A stretch of 64,000 nt of DNA from NCBI RefSeq assembly GCF_030052815.1, contig NC_079510.1, positions 32,875,823-32,939,822 of the forward strand, in the 5' to 3' direction. Shown one piece after another: positions 23,435-34,207 of this stretch. The stretch is from Hevea brasiliensis (taxonomy: Eukaryota > Streptophyta > Magnoliopsida > Malpighiales > Euphorbiaceae). The position numbers were made by a program, and so were the translations under genes. How positions within the stretch are numbered: the first letter of the stretch is position 1; every line of letters starts with the position of its first letter. The notes beneath the pieces were generated by a model, which ran no database searches, was not told the origin of the DNA, and saw only the letters and a program-made list of their open reading frames with translations.

Positions 23435-25038
23435 GGAACTACCCAGAGTATCTTGCTTCTCTGAAGGATAAGAAGGATAGACCTTCAGAAGGTATGTATG
23501 TGTCTTATTATTTAGATTCTGATGATAATTATATTTTATTTACAGCTTGGGTTGTAGATACTGGTGCTAGTTCTCACATTACTTATGATATGCAGGAACT
23601 AACAAATAGTAGCAGCTTGCAGTCTCGAGATGTTAGACTCCAGATTGGCAATGGCTCAACTGTTGAAGCTTTAGCCATAGGATCTAAATCTTTATATATG
23701 TGTGGATATGTTTTGTATTTGAATAATGTTTTTCATGTACCTGATACTTTTAAGAACATCATTTCTATATCTAGTTTGACTAGAAATCGTTATGAATTTC
23801 AGTTCACAAATTATATTTGCAATATTTATTTTGGAAATAAATATGTTGGCTCAAGCTATATGCATGATGGACTTTATTATTTAGATAATGATGTTAAATA
23901 CAAATCTAATGCAAGCAATCTAATTAAATGTAATGCCATGATGAAAATCAACTCAAGTTCAAAATATATTTGGCACTTAAGATTAGGTCATGTTGCAGAA
24001 GATAGGATTACAAAGTTGGAGAAAATTGAGATTTTATCCTCATTGGGTTCTGAACCTACTCCAACTTGTGAATCCTGTCTTCAAGGTAAAATGACTAGAT
24101 CACCTTTTGTTGGACAATTAAGAGTTAAAAATATTTTGGCATTGATACATAGTAATGTATGTGGTCCATTTAAGGAAATGACTAGAGGCGATTTTCATTA
24201 CTTTATTATCTTTAATGATGAAAAATCAAGGTTTGGGTATTTGTATTTGATGAAATACAAACATGAATCCTTTGAAAAGTTCAAAGAATTTAATTGTGAA
24301 GTAGAAAATCAAACAGGAAAAAGTATTAAAACTCTTCAATTAAATCGTGGAAGTGAATACTTAAGTACTGAATTTGATGAATACTTGAAAGAGCATGGCA
24401 TTGTCTCCCAACTGACTCCTCCAGGAATGCCACTATTGAATGGTGTATCTAAAAGGAGAAATCATACCCTATTAGATATGGTACGCAGTATGATGAGCTA
24501 TACTGATATGCCAATCTCCTTTTGGGGATTTGCATCAGAATCAGCTTTGCATATTCTGAATAGGATTCCATCAAAATTAGTTTATTCCACACCTTATGAG
24601 ATATGGCATGGAAGAAAACCGAGTCTTAAGCATATTAAGATTTGGGGTTGTCCAGCTTATATAAAAAAGCTGAACACTGATAAATTAGAAACCAGATTAA
24701 AAAAAGGTCGATTTGTTAGATATCCAAAAGAAAGTTTTCGATTTTTTTTTTATGTGTCTACATCACAAAAAGTTGTGGTAAGTAGAGATGCCATATTTCT
24801 TGAACAACAATTTATTCAAGAAGGAGGCAAAGGAAGGCAAATAGAGTTAGAATTGGAGAATTCTGACGAACCAACAGATCAAATTGATATAGATCCATCT
24901 AGTCAACCTACATCTATTGATGAAACATCTATAGTAATTCCTCGCAGATCAACCAGGATATCTCACCCACCAGTGAGATATGGTTTTCTTCATAAAGATG
25001 AACAAGAGTTATTTACTCATAAAGAAGTAGATCATTGA
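23435..25038 (+). pseudogene. Copia-2 protease and integrase
   Basis: Long open stretch of about 530 residues after the Gag frameshift. It shows the protease core WVVDTGASSHIT (near 23550-23585), the GAG-pre-integrase motif WHLRLGH, the CESCLQGK pair, the integrase core from IHSNVCGPF (the first catalytic Asp position of Copia-1, SDV, reads SNV here), and the LLNGVSKRRNHTLLDM region. It ends at TGA where Copia-1 has GGA. The Asp-to-Asn change would by itself inactivate integrase. Confidence 0.9.
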
Positions 25039-25692
25039 GATGATCCACTTACCTATGAAGAAGCTATATCAGATATAGACTCTTCAAAATGGATTGAAGC
25101 TATGAAATCCAAAATTGATTCCATGCATAAGAATTAAGTTTGGGACCGTGTTGACCCACCTGAAGGTATTGTACCTATAAGGAATAAATAGGTTTTTAAG
25201 AAGAAAATTGGTTCTGATGGAAAGGTAGAAACTTATAAAGCAAGGCTAGTAGTGAAAGGATTTTGCCAAAGGCAAGGAATCGACTATGAGGAGACTTTCT
25301 CTCCTGTTGCCATGCTTAAATCAATTAGGATTCTATTAGTAATACCTGCATACTATGATTATGAGATTTGGCAGATGGATGTCAAAACAGTTTTTCTCAA
25401 TGTATACATTGATGAAAACATTTTTATGGAACAACCTAGGAGTTTTGAATCCCAAGATGGTTCCAAGGTATACAAGCTAAAGCGATCCATTTATGGGTTG
25501 AAACAAGCTTTGAGGAGTTGGAACATCCATTTTGATGAAACCATTAAGTCATTTGGTTTTATAAAAAATGTGGATGAACCATGTGTATATAAGAAGGTTA
25601 GTGATAGTGCTGTCACCTTCTTTGCCTTATATGAGGATGACATTCTGTTGATAGGTAATGACATAAGTATGTTGACAACTGTCAAAGTATAG
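25039..25692 (+). pseudogene. Copia-2 reverse transcriptase, N-terminal and central part
   Basis: In-frame continuation with stops at 25132-25137 (CAA to TAA) and about 25187-25190 (TGG to TAG). The open part from 25252 shows QMDVKTVFLNVYIDENIFM, RSIYGLKQA and the catalytic box, which reads YEDD instead of YVDD. It ends at TAG where Copia-1 has TGG. RT copies the element RNA into DNA; this copy is inactive. Confidence 0.88.
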
Positions 25693-26615
25693 TTGTCAAA
25701 TACATTCTCCATGAAAGACTTAGGGGAGGCAACCTATATTCTTGGAATCGCATCTATAGAAATAGAGCGAAAAGAATAATTGGTTTATCCCAAAGTCTAT
25801 ACTTGGAAAAGGTGTTAAAGAGGTTTAACATGCTTGATTCCAAGAGATGATTTTTACTAGTAAGACATGGCATCCACTTTTCTATAGAGATGTCTCCAAA
25901 GACACTAGAAGAAAGAGATAAAATGGCCAAGATTCCATATGCTTTGGCTATTATAAGTTTAATGTATGTAATATTGTGTACTAGGCCAGATATTGCATAT
26001 GCTGTTAGTTTGACTAGTAGGTTTCAATCCAATCCAGGTTTGGAACACTGGATAGCTGTCAAGAATATCATTAAGTACATGAGAAGAACTAAGGATTTAT
26101 TCTTCATTTATGGAGGTGGTGACTTGCAATTGGATGGTTATACTAATTCTAATTTTCAATTAGATATCGATGATAGAAAGTCTACCTCTGGGTTTGTGTT
26201 CATTTGTAATAGAGGTGCAGTTAGTTGGAAGAGTTTCAAACAGAGTACGACTGCTGAATCCACTACAGAAGCCGAGTATATTGCTGTATCAGATGCTGCA
26301 AAAGAGGCTATTTGGGTAAAAAAGTTCGTGACAGAACTTGCAGTGGTTCCTTCTATTAAGTCAGCAGTTCCTCTCTACTGTGACAACAATGGAGCAGTCA
26401 TTTAGGCTAAGGAACCCCGGTCTCACCAGAAATCCAAACACATAAAAAGGCGCTACCACATTATCAGAGAGATAGTTGGGCGAGGCGATGTAGCCATACA
26501 GAAAATAACATCATCTAAAAATCCAGCTGATCCATTCACGAAGCCTATGTCACAAGCTCAGTTAGACCGACATCTTGAGAAGATGGGTCTAAGATATTGT
26601 AATAAATGGCTCTAG
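25693..26615 (+). pseudogene. Copia-2 RT C-terminus and RNase H
   Basis: Continues RT with a 1-base deletion near 25748 and a TGA near 25848. RNase H text is in 25890-26405: DIDDRKSTSGFVF and TTEAEYIAVSDAAKEAIWV. A TAG at 26403 replaces the CAG expected from the IQAKEP reading; the frame then continues to the natural stop TAG at 26613-26615. Confidence 0.85.
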
Positions 26616-26620
26616 TGCTA

Positions 26621-26629
26621 GTGGGAGAT
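26621..26629 (+). other. Polypurine tract of Copia-2
   Basis: GTGGGAGAT directly before the 3' LTR; identical to that of Copia-1. Confidence 0.75.
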
Positions 26630-28747
26630 TGTTAGTAGTATGCCCTAGAGTATATCATGTTGTATGTATCTTGTACATAGTTTATTAATAAAAAGGCGAT
26701 TTCACTTTTTCGTTTACATAATATATTTATCTATAATAGAAAATGTCCATTGATATTTTGTTAGAAATTCTATTCTTAAGTTGTGAAGAATATGAGTGAC
26801 AGTATTTCTAGCACAAAGTATTATAAATTGGTTCACAATCGAGGATACTTCACAAAGGACATGACTTATCCAGAAAGATTATAATCATGTTTGTTCCCAA
26901 GGTATTTATATGACAGATAAATAAGATGGAGTGGTGAGTCTCATGCCACATAACAAACATGATAGGCATTTTTATATGATAAGTAAGCCGAACCAGTGAC
27001 GCATATGACAAGCACATGGAGTTTACTCTTGTCAATGCATTGTCATATATCATATCAGTGCATATAATCTTTAAACCTGGATAACACAGTTATCTTATAT
27101 ATAGGTGGTTTGAGTTTGATACTGCTTTCATACTTGTACTATGTATGGGTATATGACCATGTATTGGCTCCTACTAGTTATATATGGAGATAGGTGTTGA
27201 TCAAAATGAAATCTGTTACCCTAAGTAAATAGGAATAAAATCCTATATTCATTTAATTATTCTTGATATTTCAAGTTCCTGGCCAGGACAGACAGATTTA
27301 GTTAGAAAAGATTTTTTGATAAGAACTAGAATTAAAAGAGAACATAATGTTCATAGCAAATGGGGTCTGACATTAAACATGACTTCAGCTCGAATTGGGA
27401 TTTTGTAATGGAGAGATTCTAGTGCATGGTAACATATGATTAAATGTTCATTTAAGGTATTCCTTGTTACTGATTGGGTGGCCATGGCACGCTATGCTAG
27501 GTGTCAACCATGGTCTATGAGATGCCTAAAATGATTTAGAGAAATCATTTATGGTAAGAAAGAATTCTAATGATATTAAGAGTTAATATCATATCTCATT
27601 GCCAATTAGTGATGAACCTAGTGAGTCACACACATACACAAGTTAATCACCAAGTAAAATATGATTTAATTGATTAATTAAAGAGTTTAATTGATTAATT
27701 AAATAGGTTTGGTTTGCAATGAGATTGCAAAGTCCCTAGCATGGCTTGAAACCAAATCTAGGTTATTGGATGTATGATATAAGTTAAATTTATATTTAAA
27801 GTGTTTAAATATGAATTTAATTATGAGAAATTAATTAATAGAGATTAATTAATTTATTTATTTATATTTGATATAAATTGATTAGAAGAGGAGAAATAAT
27901 GATTTTGGGTTGAGAACTCAAAATTAAAATATAAGGGTAATTTGGTCATTTCACATGGTGACATGTGGCACCATGAGATGGTGACATGTGGCACCATGAG
28001 ATGGTGACATATGGCACCATATAAGCTTGCCATTTGTCTTCCTATCATGTAAGATGATCAAAGTCAATATTAAGTCTAGCTTTGACACTTGGCTTAATGT
28101 GATTAAGTCAATTAAAAATAAGATACAATGTGGTGGTGACACGTGGCAAAGGGTTTAAGTGATTATTTGACCTAATTATAAAAGGGAAAGAAATAAGAAA
28201 CAAAACACTCTCTCTTGTCTCTCATGTGTGATGGTACAAAGGCTCTCTCCACCTCCTCTCTTCTTTTCTCACTTGATTCAAAGAAAAATCCCTTGGTTTC
28301 TTTGAATTAAAATTGCTAGTAATTGTTTCTAGTGTCCTATACACACATATAACCTCTCTAAAAGGAAAACCCCAAATTATAATTGGTTGGCAAGGCTTGA
28401 GAAGCAAATTGGGGGCTTCCATTTGTGATCTTGGTGTGCACAAACTAGAGGGACAACACTTGGGGTCCTAGGAGCTTCCTAAAGGTGTTAATTGCATCCA
28501 TAGTGCATCAAAGAAGTTAGTGCCCAAATTCCTCTTTCAAATTAGGGTTTAATTGAATTAATTTGTTAATTCATAATCTTGAATGGCAAATGAAGATCCT
28601 AATACATATTAAAAGTGTTTTAATATGCAATTGAGTATTAAAATTAATTAGGCACATAAGAAATGTGGCATTATGCATGAAACTCTAGATGAAAAATTTT
28701 GAAATTCAATGCTCCAATGCACCAATTACCATGCTTCCACTCCTTCA
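26630..28747 (+). repeat. 3' LTR of Copia-2
   Basis: 2118 bp, closely matching 18999-21110 with scattered substitutions. It carries three copies of the 23-bp unit GGTGACATGTGGCACCATGA... at 27957-28025 where the 5' LTR has two. Confidence 0.92.
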
Positions 28748-31312
28748 CTCCCCTTTGCAATTGTTTTGGGTCATGAATAAAATATTTTCCATCTAAGATT
28801 TTTTTATGTGCAATATATGTTCCAGTTGCTCCACCACAACACACTAAGATGGGTCATCAAAGGAGGTTGGGAATATATGTCAGGTATGAATCTCCATCTA
28901 TAATTAAATATCTTGAGCTTTTGACAAGAGATTTATTTATGGCTAGATTTCCGATTGTCATTTTAACAAATTAATTTTCCCGACATTAGGGAGAGAAAAT
29001 AAGTAGTTGGAAAGGCAATTACTTGGTAAAATTTTTCATTATTACATCTTGATCCTCGTATCGAGCAGTGTGAACTAGAAGTTTAAAAAGATAATTCTTT
29101 TGCAAAATATTACAAAGAAATTGCCATATGCATTTACTGACCTAAAGAGAGTAACTAAATCTCATATACCAGCTATAAATACTCCTATCATATTTGAAGT
29201 CCCTAAAAGATAAACTACACAAACTATCTATGCCAATGAGTTTACAGCATGCCTGAAGCGTGGTAGACCTATCAGTTCCAAGGATAAAAATCCTTGAAAT
29301 TGAAAAGGAGCAAAATTTTAAGATGGTCAAACTCTAGAAGAGTAAGCTCCAACAAAGTAAACTCTAAAAGAGAAAGCTCCAGAAGAAAACCTAAACATGA
29401 CTAATAAATTTTCAGAAGAAATTCAGGTAGCTGAAAGTAATGAAAATGAAGAGATCTCGATAAACTATGTCATGTAAGGACAAAGATATAACTAATATGG
29501 AACAAACATTGACGATAGTTTTATATTATGTAGCGCTCAATATTGTTAAAGATGATGAAGATTATAAACTTAAGTTTGTAGAAGAATGCAGACGTAGAAA
29601 TGATTGGCCAAAATGGAATAACGCAATCAAGGTAGAATTAAATTTACTTAAGAAACGTAAAGTTTTTGGACTTGCAGTGTGGATTTATGCGAAAACGAAA
29701 TGAGAAAATTGAAATCGTGAGATATGAAGCATGACTTGTTACACTGGCATAAATTATGAGGATACATATTCTCCTGTGGTGGACACAATTACATTTCGAT
29801 ATTTGCTTAGTCTGGCAATTCATGAAAATTTTGAAATGTGTTTAATGAATATAGTGATTGTCTATTTATATGGCTCACTGGACAAAGATATCTGTATTAA
29901 AATCCCTAAAGGATTCAAGTTGCCTGAAGCACAAAAATCAAATTCTCAAGAACTTTATTCAATTAAATTATATAGTGCTCCATGTGGTATAATCGCCTTA
30001 GTGAATATTTGTTGAAATAATGCTATAAAAATGATCATTTATGTCCATTGGGATATGAATTTCCCATTGTTACAATTTATGTTGATAATTTAAACATTAT
30101 TAGAACTCTTGAAGAGCTTTCCAAAATTGTAAAATTTTGAAAAAAGAATTTGAGATAAAAGACCTTGAGAGGACAAAGTTTTATCTCGCCCTGCAGATGG
30201 AGTATCGCAAAAAATGGCATTTTTTTATCAATCAACTTATATAACCAAGGTATTAAAACAATTCTACATGGATAAAGCCTATCCATTGGGTTCACTAGTG
30301 ATTGTGAGGTCACTTGATAAGAAAAAGAACTATTTTCAACTTTGAGGAAATGATGAGGAACTCTTTGGTTCTAAAGTACCATATCTTAGTGCAATAGGTG
30401 GACTAATGTATCTTGCTAGTTATACTCGACTTGATATAGCTTTTTCTATAAATTTGTTAGCAAGATATAGTTTTGTTCCAACACAAAGTCATTAGAACAG
30501 TGTTAGGCATATATTTCGATATCTTCGAGATATAATAAATATAAGTTTACATTATACTAACATGTTATAGCCATATTTGGTTGGTTTTACAGATGTAAGT
30601 TATTTATTTGATCCACATAATAGTTGATCCTAGACAAGCTATATATTTCATGGCATTCGACAAAATAAATTATACTTACTGCTTCTTCTAACTATGCAAA
30701 AATTTTAGCAATTAATGAAAAAAGTTGAGAATGTTTCTAGTTGAGATATTAATAATTTAACATATTCAAATTATATATGGTCTACCTGCCGAAAAGAAAG
30801 TTCTAACTATTTTTTATGAAGATAATACTGATGATAATTCAATTAAAGGAAAGAGGCATTAAAGGAGACAGGATAAAACATATTTATTTAGAATTCTACT
30901 TTGCTCATGATCTTTAAAAGAATGATGAAATTAATGTTCTACAAATTCGCTCAAAAGATAATCTTGTTGATCTGCTTACTAGAGCTTGTTGATCTACTTA
31001 CTAAAGCACTTCCAACTATAAGTTTTGAAAAAATTGGTGAATAAGATTAGGATGCAAAGACTTAAAGATCTAAAGTGACATCTTCATGAGGGGGAGTTGA
31101 TACGCACTGTACTCTTTTTCCCCTTACTGTGGTTTTTTTCCCACTGAGTTTTTCCAATAAAGGTTTTTAATGAGACAGTATTCATTACGTATTCTATAAA
31201 AGAATAATATATTTTTTGTCCTTCACTAGCATCTTTTTTTCTCACTGGGTTTTTTCTTAGTAAAGTTTTAATGAGGCATATCCTGTATGAAATTGACATT
31301 CAAGGGGGGGAG
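28748..31312 (+). pseudogene. Old Copia element, integrase end to RNase H, right half
   Basis: Resumes the frame interrupted at 18998. Fragments in order are PLQL near 28750, integrase tail text around 28850-28990, RT start RRNDWPKWNNAIKVEL (29590-29640), INYEDTYSPVVDTITFRYLL (29748-29810), YLYGSLDKDICIKIPKGF, then VDNLNI (30080) where YVDDL is expected, YLSAIGGLMYL, and RNase H traces near 30560-30880. A purine run GAGGGGGAG lies at 31090 and a stronger one at 31302-31311. Frames change often. This copy is much older than Copia-2. Confidence 0.8.
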
Positions 31313-31418
31313 TATTATAAATTCGTATTTATGATGGATGTCCATTTGTATTTCTAATGAATTCATTTATTTCCTCTGTAAATTTATTTAATAGACTATT
31401 TAATATTATGTCTCTTGG
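31313..31418 (+). repeat. Start of the 3' LTR of the old Copia element
   Basis: Begins TATTATAAATTCG directly after the purine run CAAGGGGGGG. It is cut at 31419 by the next LTR element. The left LTR of this old Copia was not found. Assignment rests on position after the purine tract. Confidence 0.5.
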
Positions 31419-34207
31419 TGTAACAATCCAATTTTTCATAAATTCTATTTTCTTAAATTCAAAATATTATTTTTAATAAGATATTTTAATTGAATGTTAT
31501 TTTTTCATGTATTATTGTTACTATTATTTTTAATTTTGCTCTTTGTAACATTGTCTTTATCAAAAAAAAAAAATTAAAGTCAATTTATTAAATTAAAATA
31601 ATAATAATAATATTTCTTTAGAGTATAATTATTTTTATTATTACTAAAGTTTTATTAAATTTAAATATAATAAAAGAATTTTGGACCTTATTATAAATAT
31701 TTAAAAAGTTTAGGGACCAATGGAATAGTTAAAAGTGAAAAGTATTATATTATAGTATATTATATTATGAAAAAAAAAGTAAAAAGTGATAGTTGCGTGC
31801 AGCAGTGGAACTACACCCACTGTCAGCTGCAGGATTTTTTTTAAAAAAAAAAAAAGAACCCAGAAAACACAGTAGCACCTACCCCCCCTTCATCTTCTTC
31901 TTCTCTCACTTCTCCCTCTCTCCTTTTCTCTTTTTATGGTGAGCCACCACCGCTGGTGACACCCTCAGCATGGCATAGCTTTAACGACCCTCCAGGCTAG
32001 CTTCAGAGGTAGCCAAAACCACCAGAAGCGGCGGCAAGCGAGGGAGAAGAGAGAGAAACATGCGTGCAAGGGCAGCGATTTTCCGACTAGATTTTGACTT
32101 CATATGATGTCCGATCAAGGTGATTCAGGTGGCGTTGGAAAGCTTATTCTGAGAGCTTTCTTTTGATACTAATTTTGCAGCAAATGAAGGTCGGATGAGT
32201 GAGATATGAAGGAGAAAAGTTTCTGGTTTTTTAAGTTTTTCGGTCAAATCTAGGACAATCCAACTGTTGGATCGAAATTTGAGACCACCATTAGACTTAG
32301 GACGACGAAACCTTTAAGATGGGACTAGCCCTGCTCCGATCGAACACCGTTTGAAAAAGGCGATCATCAGACGGTCCATATCACTTGGTAAAATTTTCAG
32401 ACTTTTTCAATTTCCAAAAATTAAAAATAATTTTATGACAATTATTAACAATTTTTGGGCTTAATTTAGGTGAGATCAGATCGATGATAGTTCACTGGCA
32501 TTCGGGACCAAGTTTTCAGCCAGATCTGATTGCCTAGTGGCCGGTCCCGGAACATGGCCAATATTATAGTCGATCCTAGTATTTTCAAACACCATGAACA
32601 CATTTCAAGCATTGAAATTGACATAGGTAAACCCAAACCCTAAGTTTCCTTAATTATCTAGTATCGAGTTTAAAATAAAAATTCATAAAATATTCATGGA
32701 TTATTAGAAAATTATAATTCTTTTTGCAATAGTCTTATAATCTTGTTAAGGATAGCAGGGCAAGATTTTAGAATTTTTAGAGCTCGTTTAAGTGATTTTT
32801 GTAGAATGTTAGTTTTAGGGATCAAAACATAATTTTTTGATTTTATGGGTTTTGCCTGGTTTAGAGGGCCCAAGAGGGACCATGTGATATTGATGAGATA
32901 TGGATATGGGATTTGTGATTTAGAAGTATTATTTCAATCACTTTGCAGGTTGGGTAGATCCTAGGTATAGGAGAAACTCTGTCGGATTTTCAATAAAACT
33001 TAAGCTGTTCTTTAACTCTTTGAAGTTTTGTTTTAATTAAATATTAATAAATTTGTGATCTAATTTTTAGGTGAGCCGGGTCAGCCTTTCTCCTCTTTCC
33101 AGCCACCACAGTGACTTTTGAAGTACTGTGAGTAGATATTTATTTTATTTACAATTTCAATATTATTATATATTCAAGGCATGCTCATGCATCACATACA
33201 AATATATGTATGTAGCTAAATACTAAGCACATATTGTGTTGCATTTTCTTATTTACAAAAATGGATGTGGATGTTGCCTTAGGGTAATTTGGAGCTGTGT
33301 GCATGTGTCAGCGTGTGTGTGGTGTGGTGTAATGGATATGGGTAGGATGAGCAAATCGGCTTGAGCTAGTCTCGCTTAGGGCCTGGTCCTTTTTATGAAA
33401 GTCGGGGTGAGTATGGCTTTGAGTTGATCTCGCTAACCCCCAAATTTGAATTATTAAGCAAAAGTTTGGCTCGAGTTGATCTCACTGGCAGGCATTGAAT
33501 TAAGAGAGCTATATAGGAGATCAGCTCCTATATGTATATATCTGATGTGATATATGGGTGTGTGAGTGCTCTAAATTATTCTTTGTGTGAATATTATTTG
33601 AATTTGGTTGAATACGTTGATATGTGTTGCATTTTCATCCTTAGGGACGCTTTGGTGCTAGGTAGTAATAGAAATTGTATTTAAAATTGATATCTTACTC
33701 TATGAGTGGAATGCTCACTCCTGTTCACTTTATTTTTTCAGGCTACAAGAGGAGTTTTTTTTCAAAATATACATGAGGAGTTGTTTTTCAAAATAACCTA
33801 CTTCCTTCCTTGCAAGTTTATTAGCAGTTATTTATTTGTATTATTATTTCCTAAAATTGTAATCTAGAACTATGCATGTGTTAGCAATAGTAATAATCTT
33901 GTCAGGTTCTATTTAAATTTAAGTTTTGATATTTTAATAAATGCACAATTTTTGTGATGTTTAAAATGTTTGCAAATGGTGGTATCAAGGTTAAGCTGGG
34001 CTCCTCTAATTTTAGTTTTTTATGATTATCGGGTTGGGTTGACCCGAATAAAAATATAATATTTTATTTTATTTTATTCACATGTTGGGCCTCAGTTCTT
34101 GACCCTGGTTATGGATTTAGGAACAGTAAGGCTTACTATAGGCCTTGGGGACTTTATACTGGCCCAGGTCTTAGTGCCGGTCCAGCCCGTGGAATCGGGT
34201 TGTGAGA
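31419..34207 (+). repeat. 5' LTR of the LARD-like element
   Basis: About 2.79 kb, from TGTAACAATCC to TTGTGAGA. A CT-rich tract lies at 31890-31935. Segments such as GATCGAAATTTGAGACCACC and TTGAGTTGATCTCGCT recur in the partner LTR. An (AAT)5 run is at 31597-31611. Confidence 0.75.

Larger units (their letters stand above)
18999..28747 (+). mobile_element. Copia LTR retrotransposon (Copia-2), full length but defective
   Basis: 9749-bp element with both LTRs (18999-21110 and 26630-28747), primer site at 21113, gag-pol region at 22634-26615 and purine tract at 26621. Target duplication CTCCA (18994-18998) / CTCCC (28748-28752), 4 of 5 matching. It lies inside the integrase gene of an older Copia element, whose frame continues on both sides. 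It belongs to the same family as Copia-1. Coding is destroyed by about eight stops, a 2-base and a 1-base deletion and a changed RT active site. Confidence 0.93.
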
